Origin: a virus
Direction: 5' to 3' (one strand)
IMG/VR virus record: IMGVR_UViG_3300024982_000004
Coordinates: 1-44,814 of that record
Length of the DNA stretch: 44,814 nucleotides
Positions 1 to 5,463 of the stretch are shown here, piece by piece. Below the pieces are notes generated by a model. The model was not told where the DNA came from. It searched no databases and worked only from the letters and a program-made list of their open reading frames with translations. Each line of letters begins with the position of its first letter. Position 1 is the first letter of the stretch. Made by a program: the position numbers and the translations under genes.

Positions 1-125
1 GCTTTCCATGCTAAATGTTTATTAATTTGTAGCATGTGCATATCATCGTAGTTTTTTACATCAATGAGTTTTTGTAATTCCGATTCAAACCACTTCTCAA
101 ACGCCTCGTTATTTTGTTGTGTCAT
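1..125 (-). CDS. Left-operon coiled-coil protein, N-terminal fragment cut by the window edge
   Basis: This is the first 41 codons of a minus-strand gene whose remainder lies beyond position 1. The ATG at 125 is preceded by a GAAGGAG ribosome site inside the end of the upstream gene. The fragment is identical to the start of the full-length gene at 35446-36093 (215 aa), so if phage A is circular that gene is its continuation. The visible part carries an EAFEKWFESELQKL helix and HLAWKAWQA, a pattern common in uncharacterised early phage proteins. Function unknown. Confidence 0.75.
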   Translation of the reverse strand, partial: MTQQNNEAFEKWFESELQKLIDVKNYDDMHMLQINKHLAWK

Positions 126-127
126 GG
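1..127. repeat. 127-bp terminal direct repeat, copy 1
   Basis: The first 127 bases are identical to 35969-36095 and the two copies diverge at the next base (T here, A at 36096). The repeat covers the start of a left-operon gene. It sets the circular length of phage A at 35,968 bp. An odd length ending exactly at the sequence start is what a de Bruijn assembly leaves at a branch, so it may be an assembly overlap rather than a biological repeat. Confidence 0.9.
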
Positions 128-307
128 TTACTCCTTCAAATTGCTTCCGTACACTATTTTATATCTCCAGATTATATTTTCTAATGCCCATGTTCGCTCC
201 GTCCATACAGGATATGCCGCCAAATAATTACTGGGTGAATCATGTAGCTGCATTTGCCCACAGGCTAATAGTACAAGCATCGTATGTAAAAACTCATCAT
301 TCATCAT
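128..307 (-). CDS. Hypothetical 59-aa early phage protein
   Basis: A 59-aa ORF sits between two real genes of the left operon. It starts at the first ATG of an ATGATG pair, with GGAG about 10 nt upstream inside the previous stop region, and ends 2 nt before the next ATG. The N-terminus is hydrophobic (HTMLVLLACG) and the C-terminus is rich in Trp and Tyr. It has no counterpart in phage B, where a different 40-aa membrane peptide (36077-36199) fills the slot. Tight packing and the ribosome site support coding. Function unknown. Confidence 0.6.
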   Translation of the reverse strand: MMNDEFLHTMLVLLACGQMQLHDSPSNYLAAYPVWTERTWALENIIWRYKIVYGSNLKE

Positions 308-314
308 TCATCAC

Positions 315-728
315 TCACTCCTTATCAATTAGTGCGCGGATTTCGCCGCAAATATCAAGTGCGGTTAGATATGAATCAACTTTTTTAAATCTACTCTCGA
401 ATGCAATTTTAGCAGCCTTCTCCAGCGCATCTTTCACAGCTTTCCTGACAATATCGTCTTGTCCTTGTGGTGGGGCGGTGTAGAGTGGTTTATACCGTAA
501 ATGACTACCATTCATAGTTGGTGGCACATATTTTGTTACGTGATGTACTATCCCATTATCATAAAATAATGCCCAAGCCACTGGCTCACCTTGCTGCAAA
601 CTTGTTTCGCACTCAACGGCTGGTGCGTTGGTGATTAGGTTAAACAAAAAGTCTTTGTTAAAGCTGTCATTTATGTCATTATCTTTTAACGCTTCCATCA
701 ACGCTTTCCTGCTGATTAAATCACTCAT
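315..728 (-). CDS. EPVA/PLYT-family modular accessory protein
   Basis: 137 aa. One of four related proteins in this window. From the N-terminus: an ISRKALMEAL helix, an ITNAPAVE linker, a core with EPVAWALFYDNG, HHVTKY and PLYTAPPQ (about residues 49-89), and a C-terminal helix ending IRALIDKE. The closest relative is 36205-36597 in phage B. The core resembles a widespread uncharacterised early phage family in Proteobacteria, often seen joined to varying end domains. No catalytic motif is visible. It is part of the operon read from PL. Confidence 0.8.
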   Translation of the reverse strand: MSDLISRKALMEALKDNDINDSFNKDFLFNLITNAPAVECETSLQQGEPVAWALFYDNGIVHHVTKYVPPTMNGSHLRYKPLYTAPPQGQDDIVRKAVKDALEKAAKIAFESRFKKVDSYLTALDICGEIRALIDKE

Positions 729-731
729 GGT

Positions 732-857
732 TTAGTCCCATTCTATGAAAAACATTTGTGGATGGCTATTTATAAGTTTCTCAAATGCCTGATGATTTTT
801 AGTTACTTTAACTGCCATTAATTCACCTGTTGTTTTTATAATCCATCTTGCAATCAT
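732..857 (-). CDS. Hypothetical 41-aa protein
   Basis: A small ORF fills the gap between two EPVA/PLYT genes. Its ATG has a GGAG ribosome site 8 nt upstream and its stop lies 3 nt before the next gene's ATG. It is basic at the N-terminus (MIARWIIKTTGE), then contains AFEKLINSHP and ends FFIEWD. Phage B has an unrelated 38-aa membrane peptide in the same slot (36601-36717). Coding is inferred from spacing and the ribosome site. Function unknown. Confidence 0.55.
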   Translation of the reverse strand: MIARWIIKTTGELMAVKVTKNHQAFEKLINSHPQMFFIEWD

Positions 858-862
858 CTTAT

Positions 863-1225
863 TTACTCCTTATCAATTAGTGCGCGGATAGCATCACCAC
901 AATAAACAGGGTCATCAGCATGCTCATCGCAAATACTAGCCGCCTTCTCCAGCGCATCTTTCACGGTTTTGGGTTGTGGTGGGGTTGTGTAAAGAGGAAT
1001 CATTTTAAATTGTGGGTGTTCTCGTTTATGCCAATCCAAAGCGTCTTTATCCTCGTTTGAGTAGTGCTTATGTATATAAGCCACTGGCTCACTATTCTCT
1101 AGTTCTGATAGTGCGGATTTGCATAATAATAATGTTTCTTGAGTTTTTTTGTTTTGGCTATCAGTTAATACAACTGTATCTTCAATGAATTCAATAGCCA
1201 TCTTCAACGCTTCTGCTGTACTCAT
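863..1225 (-). CDS. EPVA/PLYT-family modular accessory protein (MSTAEAL type)
   Basis: 120 aa. The start is the ATG at 1225, with GAGGA 8 nt upstream; an in-frame TTG further up lies on the ribosome site. It has an MSTAEALK helix, then EPVAYIHKHY, DALDWHKREHPQ, PLYTTPPQ, and a C-terminal ALEKAASICDEH to IRALIDKE block shared with the gene at 315-728. The phage B partner (36714-37094) keeps the first two thirds but has a different C-terminus, a clear case of end-module exchange. Function unknown. Confidence 0.8.
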   Translation of the reverse strand: MSTAEALKMAIEFIEDTVVLTDSQNKKTQETLLLCKSALSELENSEPVAYIHKHYSNEDKDALDWHKREHPQFKMIPLYTTPPQPKTVKDALEKAASICDEHADDPVYCGDAIRALIDKE

Positions 1226-1291
1226 AGTGTTAGTCCTCAAAATATTTATTGTTAATTATGTTTATGGTCTTGGCGTTGCGTTATGCCGTAG
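1206..1291 (-). repeat. Repeated gene-start/leader cassette, copy 1
   Basis: About 80 bp containing the MSTAEAL start codons, the GAGGA ribosome site and an upstream segment running to GTTGCGTTATGCCGTA. Near-identical copies lie at 1757-1838 and 37076-37160. It is a ready-made translation start that has been duplicated in front of different coding modules, and a possible target for homologous or annealing-mediated recombination. Confidence 0.8.
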
Positions 1292-1661
1292 CGAAGGTAA
1301 GTGCAAAATAATTGATTGTTAAATGCATCGTATTGTCAGCAATAATCAAAAGCCAAAATGCTAACCAAGTCGGCGTATCTTTGTGATAGCCAGTTGCATT
1401 ACAGTCAGTCCATTTTAAACTTCTGTTAGTAACCCAGTTCTTTGCAAATACAACATACCTAGCCAATCTATATCGGTCTATAAAATAATGAGTAACATAA
1501 ATAATACTCAATGCTAAAATTGATTGTGTTATCAACATAAACGGTATTGTGTAAACCGTTGCATGACACCATGCTGCAAAATTACGCTTAGTTTTTTCTT
1601 GAGCCATCCAATCAGTTTGGGTAATATAGTCACCCCATAAATGTATTAATATTTGTTCCAT
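1281..1661 (-). CDS. DUF3307-like integral membrane protein
   Basis: 126 aa from the ATG at 1661, which has a GAAAGG ribosome site 7 nt upstream. The N-terminal HLWGDYITQTDWMAQ matches the hallmark of DUF3307 membrane proteins (H-x2-G-D-x2-Q-x-D-W-M-A). Hydrophobic stretches follow at about residues 31-58 and 98-124. It should sit in the inner membrane. The family has no settled function. Phage B lacks the gene, and its flanks here are the repeated leader cassettes, which suggests it was inserted between two cassette copies. Confidence 0.6.
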   Translation of the reverse strand: MEQILIHLWGDYITQTDWMAQEKTKRNFAAWCHATVYTIPFMLITQSILALSIIYVTHYFIDRYRLARYVVFAKNWVTNRSLKWTDCNATGYHKDTPTWLAFWLLIIADNTMHLTINYFALTFATA

Positions 1662-1701
1662 TACATTACCTTTCGTATCAATTCTAGTTACTTCCACTAA
1701 C

Positions 1702-1773
1702 CTAATTAACAAGATTGTTTTTCATTGCCTTTACTGCTTCAATTGCTGACTTTAACGCTTCTGCTGTACTCAT
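1702..1773 (-). pseudogene. Truncated MSTAEAL-type gene (23 codons)
   Basis: A second copy of the repeated start cassette reads MSTAEALKSAIEAVKAMK and stops after 23 codons. Only the N-terminal helix of the MSTAEAL-type EPVA/PLYT protein survives; the core is gone. It may be a remnant of tandem duplication or simply the leader of the DUF3307-like gene behind it. It keeps its ribosome site, so it could still be translated as a small peptide. Confidence 0.5.
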
Positions 1774-1838
1774 AGTGTTAGTCCTCAAAATATTTATTGT
1801 TAATTATGTTTATGGTCTTGGCGTTGCGTTATGCCGTA
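1757..1838 (-). repeat. Repeated gene-start/leader cassette, copy 2
   Basis: Near-identical to 1206-1291. It lies upstream of the truncated 23-codon ORF. Having two copies about 550 bp apart that flank the DUF3307-like gene makes that gene a removable or insertable unit. Confidence 0.8.
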
Positions 1839-1839
1839 A

Positions 1840-1998
1840 TTACTGCTTATCAATCATTGTGTAAAGTTTTTCAATCTGCTTTTCAAACCAATCTATACGA
1901 GAGCTAGAAGTTGATTTTGCATACAACTCATAAATTGACGATAAACTTGATTTTAAAGCCTCAATTTTTGCCAACTTAATATCTACTTCATCATTCAT
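1840..1998 (-). CDS. Hypothetical 52-aa helical protein
   Basis: 52 aa from the ATG at 1998, with AGGA a few bases and GGGAG about ten bases upstream. The sequence is one long predicted helix with heptad-like spacing (IKLAKIEALKSSLSSIYELYAK, then WFEKQIEKLYTMI). No known domain was recognised. It follows the 104-aa gene by about 23 bp. Absent from phage B. Confidence 0.6.
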   Translation of the reverse strand: MNDEVDIKLAKIEALKSSLSSIYELYAKSTSSSRIDWFEKQIEKLYTMIDKQ

Positions 1999-2021
1999 CT
2001 TCCTACTCCCTATATCAAAAA

Positions 2022-2336
2022 TCATTCTGGTTCATTCGTTTTTATGGTCTTAGGCTGCATTGATACGGATTCAAGTTCTTTAATAAGCTTTAAAATGTCA
2101 TTGGCAGTTCTAGCTATATCTTTGTGCTCGTGAGCTTCATCATATATTCTTTGCAACATTGCCAAGGGGGGAAACTTAGTATCTATTTCAATCCCATCAT
2201 CCATGTTGAAATTTCCAAAATAGTTATCCACTATCACCCATCCATACCAACGCTTAACCATTCTGTACATTCCTTCTCCACCAGAATCATTAAGACGCTT
2301 TAATTCGCGCATTGCGCTTTCATAACTAAACAGCAT
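2022..2336 (-). CDS. Hypothetical 104-aa early phage protein
   Basis: I chose the internal ATG at 2336, which overlaps the end of the upstream 50-aa gene by 11 bp; the longer frame to 2393 would run deep into that gene. The protein has a basic, aromatic N-terminal half (MYRMVKRWYGWVIVDNYFG) and a helical C-terminal half (IARTANDILKLIKELE). No family recognised. No counterpart in phage B. Confidence 0.6.
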   Translation of the reverse strand: MLFSYESAMRELKRLNDSGGEGMYRMVKRWYGWVIVDNYFGNFNMDDGIEIDTKFPPLAMLQRIYDEAHEHKDIARTANDILKLIKELESVSMQPKTIKTNEPE

Positions 2337-2478
2337 TCTTTTGTACCAATCTTCCACGCATATAAGCTTTCTGCGCCCACTTATCCCATTCATAGTGTTT
2401 CATCGAGCGCGGAACATTTCTGCTTGCTTCGCTTCTTCCGAGTGCTTCAAAATATCTTTTGCCAGCAAGTTTTTTCAT
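2326..2478 (-). CDS. Small basic 50-aa protein, possibly ribosome-modulation-factor-like
   Basis: The 50-aa ORF starts at the ATG at 2478 behind an AAAGGA site in a leader shared with phage B (37405-37430). The protein is strongly basic. Its spacing of Y-x3-LGRS, a central Pro, W-x2-W and A-Y-M-R-G recalls the AG-RS/CP/W-GW layout of RMF-type proteins, but the CPY motif is missing, so the link is only a suggestion. It overlaps the next gene by 11 bp. Confidence 0.5.
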   Translation of the reverse strand: MKKLAGKRYFEALGRSEASRNVPRSMKHYEWDKWAQKAYMRGRLVQKNAV

Positions 2479-2542
2479 ATCGCCATTTCCTTTCGGCACG
2501 ATGCCAATTCAATTCACTACACTAATTAACAAAATAATAGGT

Positions 2543-2713
2543 TTAACAAACATTCTTACGTGTTCTAAAAGTTACAATATCTCTCACTGTACTTACTCCA
2601 CAGTTGAATTTATTAGCCAGATAACCATAGCCACGAACATAAGCTAAGTGTAGGTTTCTAATCTCTCTCACTTGGGCATCTGTCAGCTTTATTCTGTGTT
2701 GGTTACGTTGCAT
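2543..2713 (-). CDS. Small HTH DNA-binding protein
   Basis: 56 aa, with an AAGGATAAAAC leader before ATG 2713. The layout is that of a homeodomain-like or resolvase-type HTH: LTDAQVREIRNLH (helix 1), then YGYLANKFNCGVSTVRDIV as the turn and recognition helix, then a basic tail. The same protein, almost unchanged, is at 37467-37634 in phage B, so it has been kept while neighbours were exchanged. It probably binds DNA as a small regulator or nuclease accessory. Target unknown. Confidence 0.75.
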   Translation of the reverse strand: MQRNQHRIKLTDAQVREIRNLHLAYVRGYGYLANKFNCGVSTVRDIVTFRTRKNVC

Positions 2714-2982
2714 GTTTTATCCTTTTAAATATCTACTCCATAACACCCTCGTATATTTCAACGGTAGGCTATTCAGCTTTATTGGGTGCTACAGGCTAGA
2801 TACTCCCCACGAATCAAACGTGGCAATGTGGTCTTAGAATATCTAACTACCTTGCAAGGATTCCTATGTTCATTGATTCTTAACGTGAATCATTCGGTAT
2901 CATCAGATGCGTAACTAACATGGAGGATTGCTGCCTGATGCTGCTATTGTTTTCCCACTCATAGCTTGGGTGTCAAGTATGC
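2714..2982. other. 269-bp stretch without a gene
   Basis: No ORF above about 20 codons with a ribosome site was found on either strand. On the minus (transcribed) strand short inverted repeats are visible, for example CCACG with CGTGG around a 7-nt loop and GATTC with GAATC. In phage B the same two flanking genes are separated by only 2 bp, so this is an insertion or a deletion scar. It could hold a small RNA, but no known RNA was recognised. Confidence 0.5.
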
Positions 2983-3378
2983 TTAAAATGGAATTCCTGA
3001 ACCGTCATCCCAATCTTCTTTATGTTCATTCGGTTTACTGTCTTGGCGTTGCGTCTTGCCATTACCACCGTCAGCTTTACCTAGCAGAGTTACATCACTG
3101 ATACGCACCTCTAAGCTGTGTTTTTCATTGCCTTGCTTGTCAGTGTATGGTCTGTTAGTTAACTCGCCTGTAATGCCTATTTTTGTGCCTTTTAGAAGCA
3201 TTGGCGCGAGTGTTTCAGACCGTTTGCCCCATACATTACAGTTAAGCCATGTAGTGATAGCTTTATCACCATATCCACTGGTCAATGCAAAGCTGAATTG
3301 CGCTACTGCATCACCGTTAGGTGTAAATCTTATCTCTGCATCTTTACCTACATTACCTATTGCATTAAGTACGTTCAT
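2983..3378 (-). CDS. ssb: Single-stranded DNA-binding protein
   Basis: 131 aa with an OB-fold SSB domain at about residues 1-103 (MNVLNAIGNVGKDAEIRFTP, WLNCNVWGKRSE, GTKIGITGEL). A Gly/Gln-rich linker leads to the acidic tip DDGSGIPF at the very C-terminus, the usual docking site for partner proteins. It starts at the ATG overlapping the stop of the annealing-protein gene, so the two are coupled. It should coat ssDNA for recombination and replication. Phage B has a clearly different SSB here. Confidence 0.92.
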   Translation of the reverse strand: MNVLNAIGNVGKDAEIRFTPNGDAVAQFSFALTSGYGDKAITTWLNCNVWGKRSETLAPMLLKGTKIGITGELTNRPYTDKQGNEKHSLEVRISDVTLLGKADGGNGKTQRQDSKPNEHKEDWDDGSGIPF

Positions 3379-4037
3379 TACGCGGCCTCTTTCTGTTTAA
3401 GTGAATCTTGATATTTCTTGAATGATGAACGTGTCTTGCTATCTATCATTGTCCATGCACCTGTTTTTTCTTCATTGTCCAGCTTGTTCCACACATCATG
3501 AGCAGTGCTGAAATCATTGTCTGCTACTGCTGCGATAATCTCGTTTGCCTGACTGCGTAGAAACTCTAATTCTTCTGCGCTAAAGTTATCCGTTGCTCCT
3601 GCAAGCGGTGTTTTAGGTGCTTGTCCATTAGTTACAGACAGCACGTTTGTTTTCTCTGGCTCAACGTCTGGCAAATCTTCACCAGCGTAGATATACAGAC
3701 CTAAACCATGCAGCGCGATTGCTTTAACTAAACAGCGTTGAATAGAGGTGTTAATCTGAAATGCGCTAGGTACAGGGATAGTCTTGTTGTTGTTATCCAG
3801 TACAGGGTGAATCTGGCTCAATGTAATGCCGTCAACGGTGACTGCAACCTCTACAAAGTAACCTGTTTTAGTTTCGCAATATGGCAGGCCGTTAAACTTA
3901 ATAACTTCCCATGTTGCTGTTGGTGAAGCCTTACGCAGTTCTGATACTGCCCAAGTCCATGAAAGGTATTTAAAGCGGCCTTTCTGTTCAACGTGTTCAT
4001 TTACGTTAATCTCGCTAAGTTGTTTAAAAATGCTCAT
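3378..4037 (-). CDS. Single-strand annealing protein, DUF1071/Sak type
   Basis: 219 aa. Residues about 1-125 match the DUF1071 annealing family (KYLSWTWAVSELRK, ATWEV, a beta-rich middle, then INTSIQRCLVKAIALHGLGLYIY and GEDLP). After a linker ([18 protein letters not shown]) comes a helical C-terminal domain ending [13 protein letters not shown]. That linker and C-terminal domain recur in the phage B protein at 38106-38759, whose N-terminal half is instead ERF-type. The role is RecA-independent annealing of phage DNA together with the adjacent SSB. Confidence 0.85.
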   Translation of the reverse strand: MSIFKQLSEINVNEHVEQKGRFKYLSWTWAVSELRKASPTATWEVIKFNGLPYCETKTGYFVEVAVTVDGITLSQIHPVLDNNNKTIPVPSAFQINTSIQRCLVKAIALHGLGLYIYAGEDLPDVEPEKTNVLSVTNGQAPKTPLAGATDNFSAEELEFLRSQANEIIAAVADNDFSTAHDVWNKLDNEEKTGAWTMIDSKTRSSFKKYQDSLKQKEAA

Positions 4038-4195
4038 TCTTCAATACTCCGTTCTTCAAAATGGTTTTCACCACAGCATGAAATCTTGTCGCCTTTTGGC
4101 TCACCGCAATATATGCACACAATCTCTGTATCAAATTGTTGCATCTGCAATTCACGGTCATCACCATATTCAGGTATATAAAAATCGTTACTCAT
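4034..4195 (-). CDS. Small acidic protein with CxxC pairs
   Basis: 53 aa from the ATG at 4195, which overlaps the stop of the upstream membrane-peptide gene. MSNDFYIPEYGDDRELQ is conserved with 38746-38889 of phage B. The C-terminal part (CIYCGEP, then SCCGENH) looks like a small zinc-binding knuckle and is missing in B. Its stop overlaps the start of the annealing-protein gene by 4 bp. Function unknown. Confidence 0.75.
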   Translation of the reverse strand: MSNDFYIPEYGDDRELQMQQFDTEIVCIYCGEPKGDKISCCGENHFEERSIEE

Positions 4196-4341
4196 GAGTA
4201 CATCCTCCACGTAGCCAAAATAGCCTGCTTCCTGCTTAATCCTTTGCTTCTGTATTTGCAGTAGATACTGCCAAATGTGTAGAAGTACATAGCAAGCAAT
4301 AACAAGAAAATCCATCCCATTACATAACCGATATATTTCAT
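4192..4341 (-). CDS. Small single-span membrane protein
   Basis: 49 aa starting MKYIGYVMGWIF, with one transmembrane helix at about residues 4-24 and a basic cytoplasmic-type tail ending TWRMYS. Its ATG and stop overlap the genes on both sides, forming a translationally coupled chain. The phage B version (38882-39031) has the same length and start and a divergent middle, so selection at protein level is likely. Function unknown; inner-membrane location inferred. Confidence 0.8.
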   Translation of the reverse strand: MKYIGYVMGWIFLLLLAMYFYTFGSIYCKYRSKGLSRKQAILATWRMYS

Positions 4342-4475
4342 TGCTGGCTCACTAACAAAAATAATAAAACTGCACAGATAACGAACAAGATAAACGCAAT
4401 GGTTTCAAGTATCATCTGCTCGGCTGTAAACTCGTGGCTGGTGTCGACTTTCGACCAATCTCTAAAATTTTTCAT
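4338..4475 (-). CDS. Small single-span membrane protein
   Basis: 45 aa. A polar N-terminal 22 residues is followed by a transmembrane helix (AFILFVICAVLLFLLV) and a short SQQ tail. ATGA overlaps join it to both neighbours. The phage B counterpart (39028-39156) keeps the helix (FILFVICSVLLFILVSQ) while the soluble part has changed almost completely. Probably an inner-membrane protein. Function unknown. Confidence 0.75.
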   Translation of the reverse strand: MKNFRDWSKVDTSHEFTAEQMILETIAFILFVICAVLLFLLVSQQ

Positions 4476-4654
4476 AGTCCGTTTTCAATTCTTGATATAC
4501 GATTACAGGCTAGTGTTGCGGTAGTCGTGCCCATGTTCACATTGCAGTAGCCAACACCAGCTACTAGGTCAGCGTATTTTTCGTTAGCGTTTACCATTTC
4601 CAGCAGCGCAAAGAACGCAATCACGACAGCCAGTGCATCAATAATGTTTCTCAT
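4472..4654 (-). CDS. Small exported or membrane-anchored protein with two cysteines
   Basis: 60 aa from ATG 4654, with GGAAGG 7 nt upstream. A hydrophobic N-terminal helix (ALAVVIAFFALLEMV) could be a signal anchor. The outer part holds YADLVAG, GYCNVNMG and TATLACNRISRIE, almost identical to phage B (39153-39341). The two conserved Cys could form a disulfide in the periplasm. The gene is overlapped at both ends by neighbours. Function unknown. Confidence 0.75.
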   Translation of the reverse strand: MRNIIDALAVVIAFFALLEMVNANEKYADLVAGVGYCNVNMGTTTATLACNRISRIENGL

Positions 4655-4971
4655 GATGTGGCCTTCCATTCAGCGCGTTTCTGGATAGCTGTCATCACTT
4701 CAAGTGATATGCTTTTAGCGAACACAGACATTGAATCCTCATCCCCTAGCGCATAAGCGTTCACCATTGCTTTGAACGTAGTCCAGAACTGCTCACAATC
4801 CATAAATGAGCCATCGAGTACGGTGTCACAGATAATCTCTGCATCATCCATGTAATCATCTGTAAGCTCTGCAATATCAGATTCAACTTTGCTATCGTGT
4901 GAAGTGTGAACACTCATTTCACGCCAAAACGCTTCATCTGACATTTGTGCTATTTCAAATAGTGATTCCAT
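4651..4971 (-). CDS. Hypothetical acidic 106-aa protein
   Basis: Very acidic helical protein (SDIAELTDDYMDDAEIICD) with a C-terminal AIQKRAEWKA helix. It aligns with the 101-aa phage B protein at 39341-39646, which has SDIEELKDQYLDDS and VQKRAEMRAE at the same places, so the family is real though diverged. It is the second gene of the phage A left operon. The acidic, compact character could suit a DNA-mimic or inhibitor role, but nothing shows that directly. Confidence 0.75.
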   Translation of the reverse strand: MESLFEIAQMSDEAFWREMSVHTSHDSKVESDIAELTDDYMDDAEIICDTVLDGSFMDCEQFWTTFKAMVNAYALGDEDSMSVFAKSISLEVMTAIQKRAEWKATS

Positions 4972-4981
4972 AATTCACTCC

Positions 4982-5182
4982 TTAATTAACAACTTCAAGC
5001 GTTGACTCACACTGCCATGACCCATTAACTAAATACCACCAGCTACCATGAATAAATTGAAATGAAGAAACATGCTCATGTCCTGTAAAGTTATTGCAAA
5101 CTGATTTAAACAACTTATTTAAATCGTTGAATTTTCTTTCAGGTAACTGTTCAACTTTTCTAATTCCGTGCCATGTAGTCAT
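4982..5182 (-). CDS. Hypothetical 66-aa protein, first gene of the left operon
   Basis: 66 aa. I chose ATG 5182, with GGAG 8 nt upstream; a GTG three codons earlier is also in frame. Aromatic-rich C-terminal half (FQFIHGSWWYLVNGSWQCE). It is the first gene read from PL in phage A, the position of N in lambda, but it lacks an arginine-rich N-type start. Phage B has no equivalent. Function unknown. Confidence 0.65.
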   Translation of the reverse strand: MTTWHGIRKVEQLPERKFNDLNKLFKSVCNNFTGHEHVSSFQFIHGSWWYLVNGSWQCESTLEVVN

Positions 5183-5305
5183 TTTATTCACTCCAAAAAA
5201 AGGCTACTCACTTACGCTTTCACCTATAAAGTATTACTAGGGAGATAACATTGGTCTTAACTGATGCCGTACTTGCCGCCCTAAAGCAAACTTTCCAACT
5301 CGCCT

Positions 5306-5330
5306 CATTGCATTTCGTTTCGACTTGTTG
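5306..5330 (-). promoter_or_regulatory. Conserved initial transcribed element downstream of PL
   Basis: A 25-bp segment just downstream of the PL -10 box differs from phage B (39792-39816) at only two positions, although the operators and spacers around it differ widely. On the transcript it begins at or near the start site. It may be an antitermination (nut/put-like) or mRNA-stability element. No lambda boxA/boxB was found. Confidence 0.4.
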
Positions 5331-5332
5331 AT

Positions 5333-5404
5333 ATGTTAAGTGAACTTAATCATTGTGTCAAGTGTACTTAACAAATAAATTAAATAAATGTTAAGTGATG
5401 TTGA
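5333..5404 (-). promoter_or_regulatory. PL promoter with OL operators (phage A)
   Basis: On the minus strand: -35 TTGACA (5356-5361), 17-bp spacer, -10 TAACAT (5333-5338). Palindromic operators lie over it: TTAAGTGAACTTAA (5336-5349), TCAAGTGTACTTAA (5358-5371) and a weaker TTAAGTGATGTTGA (5391-5404). The half-site TTAAGT is also found at OR. This is the repressor-controlled promoter for the whole left operon through to xis and int. Confidence 0.8.
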
Positions 5405-5414
5405 TTTTTAGACG

Positions 5415-5438
5415 AAAAAAAACCTGCCGAAGCAGGTT
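5415..5438 (-). terminator. Rho-independent terminator after the repressor operon
   Basis: Minus-strand hairpin AACCTGC-TTCG-GCAGGTT followed by a run of U. It ends the repressor/twin-CX3C transcript. Phage B has the same design with a changed stem (39899-39921), both arms altered together. Confidence 0.9.
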
Positions 5439-5463
5439 GGTTAAATGTTAGTTAATGTATTAA

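Noticed and set aside
2022-2393. Longer form of the 104-aa gene starting at 2393
   Set aside because: It would overlap the 50-aa upstream gene by 68 bp; the internal ATG at 2336 gives an ordinary 11-bp overlap.
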